Shown one piece after another: positions 23,120 through 31,418 of a DNA stretch of 31,418 nt (the stretch's first letter is position 1; the number at the start of each line of letters is the position of its first letter). The position numbers were made by a program, and so were the translations under genes. The notes beneath the pieces are model-generated. The model was not told the DNA's origin and made no database searches. It was given only the letters and a program-made list of their open reading frames with translations. This stretch comes from Nymphaea colorata (taxonomy: Eukaryota; Streptophyta; Magnoliopsida; Nymphaeales; Nymphaeaceae), in the NCBI RefSeq assembly GCF_008831285.2, contig NW_022205001.1, positions 1-31,418 on the forward strand. Reading direction: 5' to 3'.

Positions 23120-23765
23120 TAATCAATCAAGAAAGCTATTCCATCCTTCTCCATTATTTTGTTTACATTAATAAAGGCATGCTCATGCTCTTTCAATATT
23201 GCGGTATTTTAATTTTTCCCTATTCGTTAACCATCGGAATGTATATGCTTCTGTGAGTGGATCATACCCCCAGCACTTATATTTAACCTTAGAGTCTGAT
23301 GTCCGAAAGTAGGGCTTCCTAAGTTGCATTATTTGCCTCTACCAAAGCCAGGCCTCCTTTTGGTTGTTCAATTTTTCGAAGTATGCCTTTAGAAGCTCAA
23401 ATCTTCATTACCTTCATTTGGTCTTGCCATCCCTTCAGACTTGCCGTAGCGGGAGGCTCCATGTATACCCTGCAAAGTTTTCTTTTTTGTGATGCTGCCA
23501 CATGGCTTCGGTGAACTCGAGACGCATGTTTTAATGGTGTAATTCTTCAGCATTTCTATCTCTTGCTACAAAAGACTTATCTTCTTACAAAAAAAAAAAA
23601 AAAAAAAAAAAAAAACATAAAAAAAAACTATTTCTTCACTTAGCTTCTTGCTCGCCAGCATTCTTTGATAAATGCCCATATGTTATACCCGATGATGAAG
23701 CAACCGACCTGAATTACTGGCCAGTAATACTTTCCAGCTTCTTTTGCATGTATGTTGGAAATAGC
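23120..23765 (-). pseudogene. CWGYD family copy B, decayed
   Basis: The pieces of the family domain are all present on the minus strand: membrane segment YWPVIQVGCFIIGYNIWAFI, MRLEFTEAMWQHHKKENFAG, YTWS, AYFEKLNNQK, KVKYKCWGYDPLTEAYTF. They fall in at least four different frames relative to copy C, with short indels between, and no upstream ATG is in frame with the membrane segment. A T28 and a T8 tract (minus strand) lie between the membrane segment and the domain. These features point to a pseudogene derived from the same duplication that produced copy C. Confidence 0.65.
23589..23616. repeat. A28 homopolymer tract
   Basis: Twenty-eight A residues are followed by CAT and A8. The tract lies within CWGYD copy B. 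No insertion-site duplication is visible. Confidence 0.9.
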
Positions 23766-23919
23766 ATTTCCTTATATAATAATCTTAGCAAGGCAATAAT
23801 AATTGGAATTTAACACAGTTAAACTTTAATGTAAACTATAAACTTTAATTATCCTGAATAATTCGGATTATTATCCTTTTGCAAATCCACTAAAATTTGT
23901 AAATAAAAAATCATTATCA

Positions 23920-25242
23920 TCAATTTACGTCTCTTTTAAGCAATTCTATAATCTTCTTGCAATATCTCATATCTTCTCTTGCCTAGCCGAAAAATCCTTC
24001 TTCCATTCCTTCCTTTGCATACCAATGCAAAAAAGCCTTTTTGGCGTACATTTTATCAAAATCTTTATTGAATCTCTCCAGAAATGAAGAAATGGCTGTC
24101 GTATTGCTAAGAGTGCCGAGCGTTCGCATCTCCTTGCATAAATCACCACCAGGCAGGACCCTTGGTGCTTGGTAATTCAGGCAAACTTTGAATCCTGAGG
24201 GGCACCAATCAGCAAATTTAAGAGTCTTTTTCGCCTTCAGCTCAGCAGTAAGTTTATTTATATCTTTGGGTGAATGATCTCCGCGAAAGTACAAAGAACA
24301 AGCCAAATACTGTCCCTTTTTAGGATCGCATGAAGCCATCACAATCTACCGATGAAAAGTTTGGTCGACCAGATCAGATGTATGGAAGCTGACGCAACAG
24401 CATTCAGGAGGGTATAGAGGCGAATAGCTTGGAATTAGAAAGCGAAAACGAGGATATGGGATCAAATCTGTTGGGATACTAGAAGTTTGCATACCCAGAT
24501 GTCCTGAAAAACGAAATGGGCCTGTTATAGTTGAAACGATTTGAGACGTTATGCTAATATAGTTTTTGGGAAAAGGTCGATCGATGTCAAGCAGCCTTTA
24601 GCAAATATTATGAATTGCTTAATTATCGAGGACTATGGATGCATCTTGATGCTGAAGGATAGAGTGGCAGGAAAGAACAGTGTTGTAAGGTTACACTGAA
24701 GACACTGAAGTCTTGGGAGAAGGGAAAATGTTGAAGCCGATTTTGGGCCTTCCCCCGAACTCATCCGACAGTCTCTCGAGCAGCAGCGAACCGAGCCCTC
24801 CTCCAGTCCCTCCCTCCAAACTGTTGTACACCAGAAACCCCTCAAAACTGCTGCACTTTTACGCTTCCCTCCTTATCCTTTCCATGCACAGGTCGGCTGC
24901 AGCGGATCCTACAGCGGAGCCGTGTCCGCGCGCGAAGCAGCCTCCGCTCCCGCCCTTCGCAACGACCAAATTCTACGGAGCGTATAAGTCCCTCAGCGAT
25001 CCCCTGCGAAGTGCGTTGACGGCGTCAGGCTCGAGGTCCACATGCACTGCGCGTGGTATAAATTTCTTCTACTTCTCCTCCGAAAAAAATGCACGAAATT
25101 ACTCTTCTTATTGTATTCCATAGTTGTATTCTTGCTTACATCCTTGATAATTAAGGTTATGTTCGTAGCAAAACAGTTCCCAAGAGGTGTTTCCCAGTTG
25201 GATACCACTCTGACCAACGTGCAGTGATATGAATTCTCTCAT
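23920..25242 (-). CDS. Divergent alpha-tubulin, copy 2
   Basis: A single uninterrupted frame of 440 residues runs from ATG 25242 to TGA 23920-23922 with many TAA/TAG Gln codons and no intron. It aligns with alpha-tubulin end to end: [94 protein letters not shown]. Departures are striking. The GGGTGSG phosphate loop reads EGGTGGG. The VTEFQTN segment carrying the catalytic Glu (E254 in animals) reads QTSSIPT, so Glu is absent. The acetylatable K40 loop is not preserved and the C-terminus ends KRDVN without the acidic EEY tail. The intact ORF implies function. A protofilament containing it would not be expected to stimulate GTP hydrolysis on the neighbouring beta-subunit. It lies 100 bp downstream of CWGYD copy A. 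Confidence 0.88.
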
Positions 25243-25342
25243 TGGCTCTATTATAATTTCATATCAATAAGTCTTATATTAATACTATTTAAGAATAATT
25301 TCTTACAAAAAAGCTGGATATTCAATTCCATCAAATTTACTA

Positions 25343-25951
25343 TCACTTTTTCTTCCATTCCTTTTACTTACATTCGATATAGTGATGCTAATTCTCCTTT
25401 ATTTATAAACTTATGGATTCTTTCTCCTCTCCGTGAGCATTATAGACCAAAGGAACACTATACTGTTTAGTATGGTGATCATACCCCCAGCATTTGTATG
25501 TCAAATCCAATACTTTCTTATACCCAAAACTAGCGTTTCCGAGTTTTTGTTTAGTCGCTTCCACAACAGCAAGGCTAGATTTATGGTTGTTGATCCTTTC
25601 AAAATAGGCCTGGAAGATAGGGAAATTTTTATGGTCCTTGTGGATGTTGGTCTTTCCGATTCCTGTAGAAAAGCCGTAATTGGGTGCCCTCCAAGTGTAT
25701 CCTGCATGGTTATTCTTTTTGTGATTCTGCCACGTGGCCTCAGTGACCTCAATGCACATCTTGGGAGCAACCGCCTCTCTCATCAGTGCTAATTCTCGCT
25801 GCAGTTCCTCGATCCTCTTTTCCTTTTGCTGACGCTCATAAAAATTGGGTCGAGAGTGGAGCAGATATATTCCAGCAGCTGTGGAGGCGCATCCGAGGCC
25901 GAAAAGTATAAGCCCTTGTACTGAATCCCAGTTTCCACCCTATCTTACCAT
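25343..25951 (-). CDS. CWGYD family membrane protein, copy A (intact)
   Basis: One unbroken frame of 202 residues runs from ATG 25951 to TGA 25343-25345 and serves as the reference for the family. Residues about 11-32 form one membrane helix (VQGLILFGLGCASTAAGIYL). Residues 35-57 are a charged helix (YERQQKEKRIEELQREL). The C-terminal domain has EVTEATWQNHKKNNHAGYTW, NYGFSTGIGK, FQAYFERIN, FGYKKVLDLTYKCWGYDHHT and a basic end (KEWKKK). With no signal peptide beyond the helix, it is likely a tail-out or type II anchored protein. I do not recognise the fold. It is upstream of alpha-tubulin copy 2 on the same strand and divergent from the thioesterase-like gene. Confidence 0.8.
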
Positions 25952-26083
25952 TACGAAAAGATTGTATAATTATTCTCATAACTTGCAATAAAGATAGATA
26001 TCAATCACTGATAATTTTAAATATGGCTCAACTAAAAAAGGATAAAAGTGGCATAATTGTTAGTATTTTTTATATAAAAATAA
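25952..26083. promoter_or_regulatory. Divergent promoter region
   Basis: A 132-bp AT-rich gap lies between two gene starts. A TATATAA-like stretch lies about 10 bp before the ATG at 26084. Confidence 0.4.
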
Positions 26084-26833
26084 ATGAGAGCAACCAAGAT
26101 CCCCAACCTCATTAGAAACGCTATAGATGGATCGATCACCCTTACATACCAGCAGCCTAAATATTCGCTGATTTGGCTTCATGGCTTCGGAGATCAACCT
26201 GACTCATATATCCCTTACTTTACGCATCTTCTCTCTCCACTTTACCAAGGATGCCGCATACGATTGCTATCTGCGCCAACTAGACTTCAACCAGCCACTA
26301 ATACTTACTCATCAGCATGGTACGATCCTCTCTCCACATCACCAAGAGGAGAATAAGGTGAGCAAAAAGTCGATAATAGCCAACTCAACAAAAGCATAAA
26401 CCATGTTCACCAGTTTTTCAAGGAAGAAACCTAGTTTTGGAATGCGGAGAGGTCAGGCAAGATAAGTCCAAACCATCGCATTTATGTGGGAGGGATGGGA
26501 CAAGGCGCCTCGCTTGCTCTTAATTACAGCTATGAAGCAGAAGTCATACCAGCAGGAGTAATTTCATTGAGTGGATCCCTCTTGCCACATTCTAAGCTCA
26601 AAAATCTTCGAAAAATGCCTGCGTTGCTTTTACATGGCCGAAAGGACAACTTGATTAGGGAGATAGAGGCTCGGAGATCATATGGAGAGCTGCTGAAAGA
26701 CGAGTTCTTAGTGCAATACCATACTTACGATAATCTTTAGCATGGAGTTAATCTTTAGTAGCTAAAGAAGATGACTGAATGGCTGTAAGAAAGCCATGAG
26801 TTCATACGAAAGCATTACGAATCAACACAATGA
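26084..26833 (+). CDS. Acyl-protein thioesterase/lysophospholipase-like pseudoenzyme
   Basis: A complete 249-residue ORF with no intron uses several TAA/TAG Gln codons and ends at TGA 26831-26833. The alpha/beta-hydrolase layout matches the APT/carboxylesterase family: LIWLHGFGDQPDSY near the N-terminus, SAWYDPLS, the nucleophile-elbow region YVGGMGQGASLAL, the Asp strand LLLHGRKDNLI, and the His region NLQHGVNLQQL. The family elbow is normally GFSQGG with Ser as nucleophile; here it is GMGQGA, with Gly (26498-26500) in place of Ser. Asp and His contexts remain. It is therefore probably unable to hydrolyse thioesters and may bind acyl groups or partners. It is convergent with the RING-like gene, 70 bp apart. 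Confidence 0.82.
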
Positions 26834-26903
26834 CGGATGATTACTTCATTTATATGCTTAAGACGAATTATAATCATGATAATCTCATCAGCAAACAATT
26901 TCT

Positions 26904-27563
26904 TCAGCTTGGACGAACAGACGGAATACCAGTTATTTTCAATTCTTCTTCAATTTTATGGATAATATCCCTATATTTTAGCGATTCCTCAGGTGTCATA
27001 TAATCCCGATGGAGAACTTTTTGCTTGCAATAATGGCAAATACCGTCTTTTTGGCTGTCCCTGCATTTTTAGCAAACTGGCTTTCCGCAGCAACTTTGCT
27101 TATTTTGCATGCTCTTGCTATCCAAGCAGACTATGCACTCCACATCCGATTCGTCGAAAAGATAGTCGAACGATCCGTAAGGATTAAAAGCTTTGATCTC
27201 GCAAAATTTAAACCCATTCGAGATGGCGATAGGTTTGAAGAGAGTTAAGAGTTGGGTCATAGCTTTTTAGAAATTGGAGTTTTATTGAAGATAGCCATCG
27301 ACGATGATAAGGTAGGAAATGAATTTTCGAGGAAATTCGCATTTAAAAAGCTTTACGAAGAATCCGCAATCTTTGCATATCTTCTTTATTAGCTATTTTT
27401 CAATAGAGATGTTTTTAGAGATAAACCACCAGCAAAGCTCCTGCTCGACCTAGAACATAAACTTGTAGTAAGTGAGATCTTGATCGAACTGCTTCTTTGC
27501 ATGCTTAGCCCTCTACTCTTGAGACATATGTGCCGACAAAGCACCACGCAGCTATTGCCCCAT
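26904..27563 (-). CDS. RING-like zinc-finger protein
   Basis: A single 219-residue frame runs from ATG 27563 to TGA 26904-26906. The N-terminal 120 residues are helical with a small Cys pair (KKICKDCGFF). Residues about 150-185 hold a RING-like set: CIVCLD, then CCGKPVCQKC, then CHYC, in C-x2-C, C-x5-C-x2-C, C-x2-C spacing. The usual histidine of CGHxxC is Lys, as seen in some variant RING proteins. The C-terminus is a charged helix (ESLKYRDIIHKIEEELKI). The likely role is a ubiquitin ligase or other zinc-dependent adaptor. The adjacent alpha-tubulin gene begins its stop 143 bp away on the same strand. Confidence 0.75.
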
Positions 27564-27705
27564 ATTGTGCTATTTATTTATATTGTATCGACTATATTGG
27601 CTACTACTATCTAGATAAATAATTTTATTTCTTATCTTTTTTCATAAAAGGAATAACTATGAAGAATATGGGAAAATGGTAGTTACAATCATTAATTAAT
27701 ACTTT

Positions 27706-29025
27706 TCATTACTCTGCTGCAGTCTCCATTTGCACTTCCTCGTAATCTTTCTCCAAAGCCGCCAAATCTTCTCTTGCCTATGAAAATTCCCCCTCTTCCA
27801 TGCCTTCACCGACATACCAATGCACAAAGGCTCTCTTGGCGTACATGAGATCGAATTTGTGATCCAATCTAGCAAACACACTGGAGATGGCTGTTGAATT
27901 GCTGATCATGCAGCAGGCCCTTGACACTCTTGCCATATCGCTGCCGGGGACTGCAGTTGGCGGCTGGTAATTGATGCCCACCTTGAAGCCTGTTGGACAC
28001 CAATCGACGAACTGGATCGTCTTCTTTGTCTTTATGTTACAGATGGCTGGGCAGATCTCACGAGGCACGATATCTCCGCGGTAGGAAAGGTTGCAAGCCA
28101 TGAATTTGCCAAGACGAGGGTCGCATTTCGCCATCATGTTCGCCGGCTAGAAAGCTTAGTTAGTCATCTATGAAATTGAAAGCCTTTCAAAGTAAGCCTT
28201 TTCCGCGCTGACGATGGGAGCGTATGAGGAGAGCATGAAGTGGATGCGGGGATAGGGGACGAGGTTTGTTTGAAACTCTGTCAAATCAACGTTGAGGACG
28301 CCATCAAAGCGCATGGAAGCAGTCAGGGATGAGACGACCTGCGCAATGATACGGTTGATGTTGGTGTAGGTTGGTCTTTCGACGTCTAAGTTTCTCCTGC
28401 AGATATCGTAAATAGCTTAGTTGTCCAGCACGATCGAGACATCCTGATGCTCTATGAGACCGTGCATGGCGAGGATGGCGTTGTAGGGCTCCACACAGGC
28501 AGTTGATATTTGCGGGGAGGGGAAAATATTGAAGCCTAGTTTTGTCTTTTTGCCATAGTCTACGGAGAGTCTCTCCATAAGCAGTGATCCTAATCCTGAG
28601 CCTGACCCACCTCCCAAGGCATTAAAGATCAGAAATCCTTGCAGCCCTGTGCACTTATCTGCTTCTTTCCTTATCCGATCGAGGCAAAGATCAACTATTT
28701 CTTTTCCTACTGTATACTTTCCCCTTGCGAAGTTGTTAGCAGCATCTTCCTTTCCACTGATCAAATTGTAAGGGTTATACAGTTGTCTATAGGCTCCTGT
28801 GCGTATCTAATCTACGACTGTGGGTTATAGGTCGATGTGGACTGCCCTTGGGACGTACTGACCTGCTCCAGTTTCCGAAAAAAATGTTTGAAAAGAGTCG
28901 TTATCTGTCTGCTGATTGATGTGACCTGCTGGACTGATGTTGTGTTCGAGGCAAAAGAGCTCCCAGCACGCATTGCCGACCTGGATGCCACACTGACCAA
29001 CGTGGATGGCGATTACTTATCTCAT
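27706..29025 (-). CDS. Alpha-tubulin, copy 3
   Basis: An uninterrupted 439-residue frame runs from ATG 29025 to TGA 27706-27708, with Gln codons TAA/TAG throughout. It is clearly alpha-tubulin: [57 protein letters not shown], phosphate loop GGGSGSG, catalytic-Glu segment DLTEFQTN intact, [37 protein letters not shown]. Unusual points are that the loop around residue 40 has no Lys ([13 protein letters not shown]), so the K40 acetylation site is lacking, and that it ends METAAEQ without the acidic tail and terminal Tyr. It is more conserved than copies 1 and 2, and a functional specialised isoform is likely. The gene forms microtubules with beta-tubulin encoded elsewhere. Confidence 0.93.
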
Positions 29026-29243
29026 TCTATATACTTTATACGTATTTGGCTCTTTGATTTGCCTATAGCTTATAATCACCGATATCGAATTAATTCTTAA
29101 ATAATTGCATAATCCTACAAAGCAACCCATCCAAAAGAAACAACCATCAGGCTAAATCATGCCAATCCCTATCGTATTCATGCATTAATCCCCTCCAAAC
29201 ACTAAAACTCCATATTTTAATCTTAATATTTCTGATAGATGGA
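29026..29243. other. Intergenic spacer
   Basis: About 220 bp upstream of alpha-tubulin copy 3. It should hold that gene's promoter and the 3' end of the secreted-protein gene. No motif is recognised. Confidence 0.4.
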
Positions 29244-29914
29244 TCATTTTTCCTGCTTGGGGTTTCTCAGCTTTCCGCAGAAGGATTCAAGAGGACAGTT
29301 GGAGGGAGATGCGGTGTTGCAATATCCAGGAAGAGCGAAGGTGGACTCTGGGAAGGGGATGGTCTGGTTGTGGAAGGAGTGGACATTATAGTCAGTCACG
29401 TGGGTGCCTGCCTCATCGAGTCTTCTTGGGACCTGCTCATCAGGAGTCACAAACAGGTAGTTATAGCCGAAATCACCTAAATATCTCACACCATACCATC
29501 CTTGGACCACTTGTCGTATAAAGTATCCACGATCTTCTCCTGTCCCTTGTACTCGGCACCGGCCAGCCAGTCAGGACGCAGGATTCCGCATCCATGAGCA
29601 GAGTCGCAACAGAAGCAGCACTGGGATCTTTGAGGAAAGACGATCCATCTCTTATTCTCAACGGTGATGTGTTGGCAAGCAGTGGTAACATTGGGAAGGA
29701 CGGTTCCGCAGAAGAGGTCATACCTGCCGTTGATTCTATCCACTCTCTGCCGATTATTCTTGGGATCGTAGAAGGTCTGTCCATTGACTCGGTATACGGT
29801 CTTGTTGATGGTGAGAGCTTCATCGAAAGTGATGTGGTAGGCGTAGTCGTAGACCGGCGGAGAGATGGCCACGAAGGCGCCCAACAGTGCCAGCAGGAGG
29901 AGGCAAAGTTTCAT
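29244..29914 (-). CDS. Secreted cysteine-rich protein
   Basis: ATG 29914 begins a clear signal peptide (MKLCLLLLALLGAFVAIS). The mature part has YDPKNNRQRVDRINGRYDLF, N-x-T sites, a cysteine cluster (SQCCFCCDSAHGCG) and DWLAGAEYKGQEKIVDTLYD. Removing a 20-nt intron (29477-29496) joins KWSKDG to DFGYNYLFVTPDEQ. The product then ends with two more Cys pairs and NPKQEK at TGA 29244-29246, about 216 residues. The layout weakly recalls ependymin-related secreted proteins, but I am not certain. It should be secreted or stored in a secretory granule. Its start is 43 bp from the kinase stop. Confidence 0.78.
29477..29496 (-). other. 20-nt intron in the secreted-protein gene
   Basis: The minus-strand sequence GTATGGTGTGAGATATTTAG includes an in-frame TGA. 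Excision restores an open frame across a conserved-looking segment. It has the GTA..TAG ends typical of Paramecium-style mini-introns. Confidence 0.8.
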
Positions 29915-29957
29915 CTGGTGGTGAGTAATCTATCAATTATAACGTATCATCAGAAAA

Positions 29958-31196
29958 TCAGAGAGTAAAACTGGCGAACTCCACCAACAGACTGCGCGCC
30001 TGCCGCTTCAACACGCGCTTCTGACCTGCCTCGTCGTCAGAGTCTATGCAGTGGAATTCAGCCCCGTTTATCTGCCGAACGTAGGAATTCTCCTCCATCA
30101 TGTTCTAGACGATTGGACTCCTCAGGCCCTCCTCGTCCTCGGCGATGTCGAAGGAACCGCGGTGGCGTGGGGGCGAAGGAAAGGGGAAGGGGATGCTGCA
30201 GAACCATCCATCGCGGAGACACTAGATGGCCGATGGTCGCTCCTTGGGGTCTCTGGTGAAGATCCTGCTGAGGAGGGCAGTGAGCTGGTTTGAGTAGTTG
30301 ATGAAGATGGAGGGGAAGGAGACGATAGCGTCCATGATGTTGCTGATGGTCTTGCTGTGGTATTCAGACTCAAAGGGCGTCCGGCCGACCACCATCTTGT
30401 AGAGGAGCACTCCAGCTGCCCAAATGTCCACTTTTTCATTGTATCCTCCCCCCGTGAACATCTCGGGAGCGCGGTAGAAAAGCGTTCCAGTGATGGTGAG
30501 CATGTCGAACTTGGCCCCCCTGCGCCTGTGCTTCCTGCAGATACCGAAATCGATGAGTTTTAGGGTGCGCTGGACTGGGTCGAAGAGAATGTTCTCCAGC
30601 TTGATATCGCGGTGGGCGATCGCCCGCTGGTGGAGGTAGTGCAGCGTTTCAAGCACCTGCTGCCCCACCTCTCTTAAGTCCTCCTCCTACCACTGTCCCG
30701 CAGATAGGGGCCGGGCTGCAAAATATTCCATGACCAGCCAGCAGGCATGCTTCTTAACGTCGATATAGAGAGCTTCATACTTGATGAGGTTTCTGTGCCT
30801 GAGGTTCTTGATCAAAAGGAAGTTGGCTTTGAGGCCTGGCAATTGTTCGTCATCGAACATGAAGGTCTTGACGGCAAACTATTGTCCTGACCTGCGCTTG
30901 ATGCAGCGGTGGACCACGCCGTTAGACCCCTCGCCCAGTTTCTCGATGATCTCGTACTTCTCCGCGAACAGCTCCACATGCTAGAAAGTTGCCGTGATTT
31001 TCTGCTCCTCGGCTTCAACAGTGAGCTCCGATTGGGAGTCGGAGCCGCTCTCCGCCTGTCTGGTGATCCTGCGCTGGACGAGAGTGTGGTTTCTGCTGAG
31101 GAGGGGGAAGGAGCGAAGTTCTGTGCGAATGCGTTGGATGTGGGAATGGCGGGGAAGGTCGCTGCGGGCCTTCATTAGTATGGGGATGTCATCCAT
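29958..31196 (-). CDS. Ser/Thr protein kinase, subtelomeric
   Basis: A single 412-residue frame runs from ATG 31196 to TGA 29958-29960. The N-terminal about 65 residues are basic then acidic. The kinase domain shows KYEIIEKLGEGSNGVVHRC, the catalytic Lys in FAVKTF, LWLV-type hinge text (CWLVMEYF), AHRDIKLENILFD, LIDFGICRK, TGTLFYRAPEM and DIWAAGVLLYKMV, all with intact catalytic residues. GTLFYRAPE and the DIKxENIL loop fit a CAMK- or AGC-like Ser/Thr kinase rather than a MAPK. A C-terminal tail of about 100 residues follows. The coding sequence is markedly GC-rich compared with the left end. It lies only about 135 bp from the right telomere. Confidence 0.9.
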
Positions 31197-31331
31197 GTAT
31201 TATTCTTGAATTAATGCTCCACGGAAGAACCGACTAAGATACCTCCAATCCCCAAAAGCGCCCCCAAGGAGGGTCATCGATGGGTCCGCATTGATTGAAG
31301 CATTACCATGTACATATCTAGAATATAATAT
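31197..31331. promoter_or_regulatory. Short subtelomeric leader
   Basis: The unique sequence between the kinase start and the telomere must contain the promoter. It has no repeats and becomes AT-rich just before the telomere. Confidence 0.5.
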
Positions 31332-31418
31332 GGGGTTGGGGTTGGGGTTGGGGTTGGGGTTGGGGTTGGGGTTGGGGTTGGGGTTGGGGTTGGGGTTGGG
31401 GTTGGGGTTGGGGTTGGG
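31332..31418. repeat. Right telomere, (GGGGTT)n
   Basis: Fourteen and a half perfect GGGGTT units run to the last base. With the left CCCCAA array they show that both chromosome ends are present. Confidence 0.98.

Noticed and set aside
1-31418. CRISPR arrays, bacterial operons or prophage
   Set aside because: Telomeres, introns and the ciliate code make this a eukaryotic chromosome; no direct-repeat arrays were seen apart from the telomeres.
1-31418. UGA recoded as Trp
   Set aside because: Trp positions in the tubulins and kinases are TGG, and intact genes end cleanly at TGA.

Overview
This window is a complete linear ciliate macronuclear chromosome. It starts with a CCCCAA telomere (1-29) and ends with a GGGGTT telomere (about 31332-31418). 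The genes read through only if TAA and TAG mean glutamine and TGA is the sole stop. For example, two alpha-tubulins, a MAP kinase, a second protein kinase, a RING-like protein and an acyl-protein-thioesterase-like protein each carry several TAA/TAG codons at positions that suit Gln, and each ends at TGA. The telomere repeat and the code fit an oligohymenophorean-type ciliate, but I cannot name the species. Introns are tiny GT..AG elements of roughly 17-32 nt.

Layout from left to right. 30-333: the tail of a gene cut off by the left telomere. 698-3264 (-): a large unrecognised protein with paired CxxC motifs. 3395-3532 (+): a short ORF sharing a module with the telomere-truncated gene. 3529-10377 (+): an IP3-receptor/ryanodine-receptor-type calcium-release channel. 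10640-12072 (-): an ERK7/MAPK15-like kinase with a TDY activation loop. 12151-15206 (-): a long coiled-coil protein ending in a TLDc domain. 15481-16359 (+): a coiled-coil protein. 16466-18543 (-): an ankyrin plus calpain-like pseudoprotease. 18544-19556: no gene that I can support.

19557-25951 (-): a tandem cluster in which copies of an unrecognised membrane-anchored family (signature K-x(3)-Y-[KR]-C-W-G-[YF]-D, here called CWGYD) alternate with two divergent alpha-tubulins. One tubulin and one CWGYD copy are visibly decayed. 26084-26833 (+): an acyl-protein-thioesterase-like protein lacking the nucleophile serine. 26904-27563 (-): a RING-like zinc protein. 27706-29025 (-): a third alpha-tubulin, the most conventional. 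29244-29914 (-): a secreted Cys-rich protein. 29958-31196 (-): a Ser/Thr kinase next to the right telomere.

Two themes stand out. The first is a locally duplicated tubulin/CWGYD unit with signs of gene conversion and decay. The second is several enzyme folds that have lost catalytic residues (calpain, thioesterase, alpha-tubulin 2). Gene density is very high, with intergenic gaps often of 40-220 nt. The right third is clearly more GC-rich and its ORFs are mostly unbroken; the left third is AT-rich with many frame changes. Some of those changes are tiny introns. Others have no GT..AG explanation and may be decay, assembly indels or frameshifting. Exon structures given for multi-intron genes are approximate.
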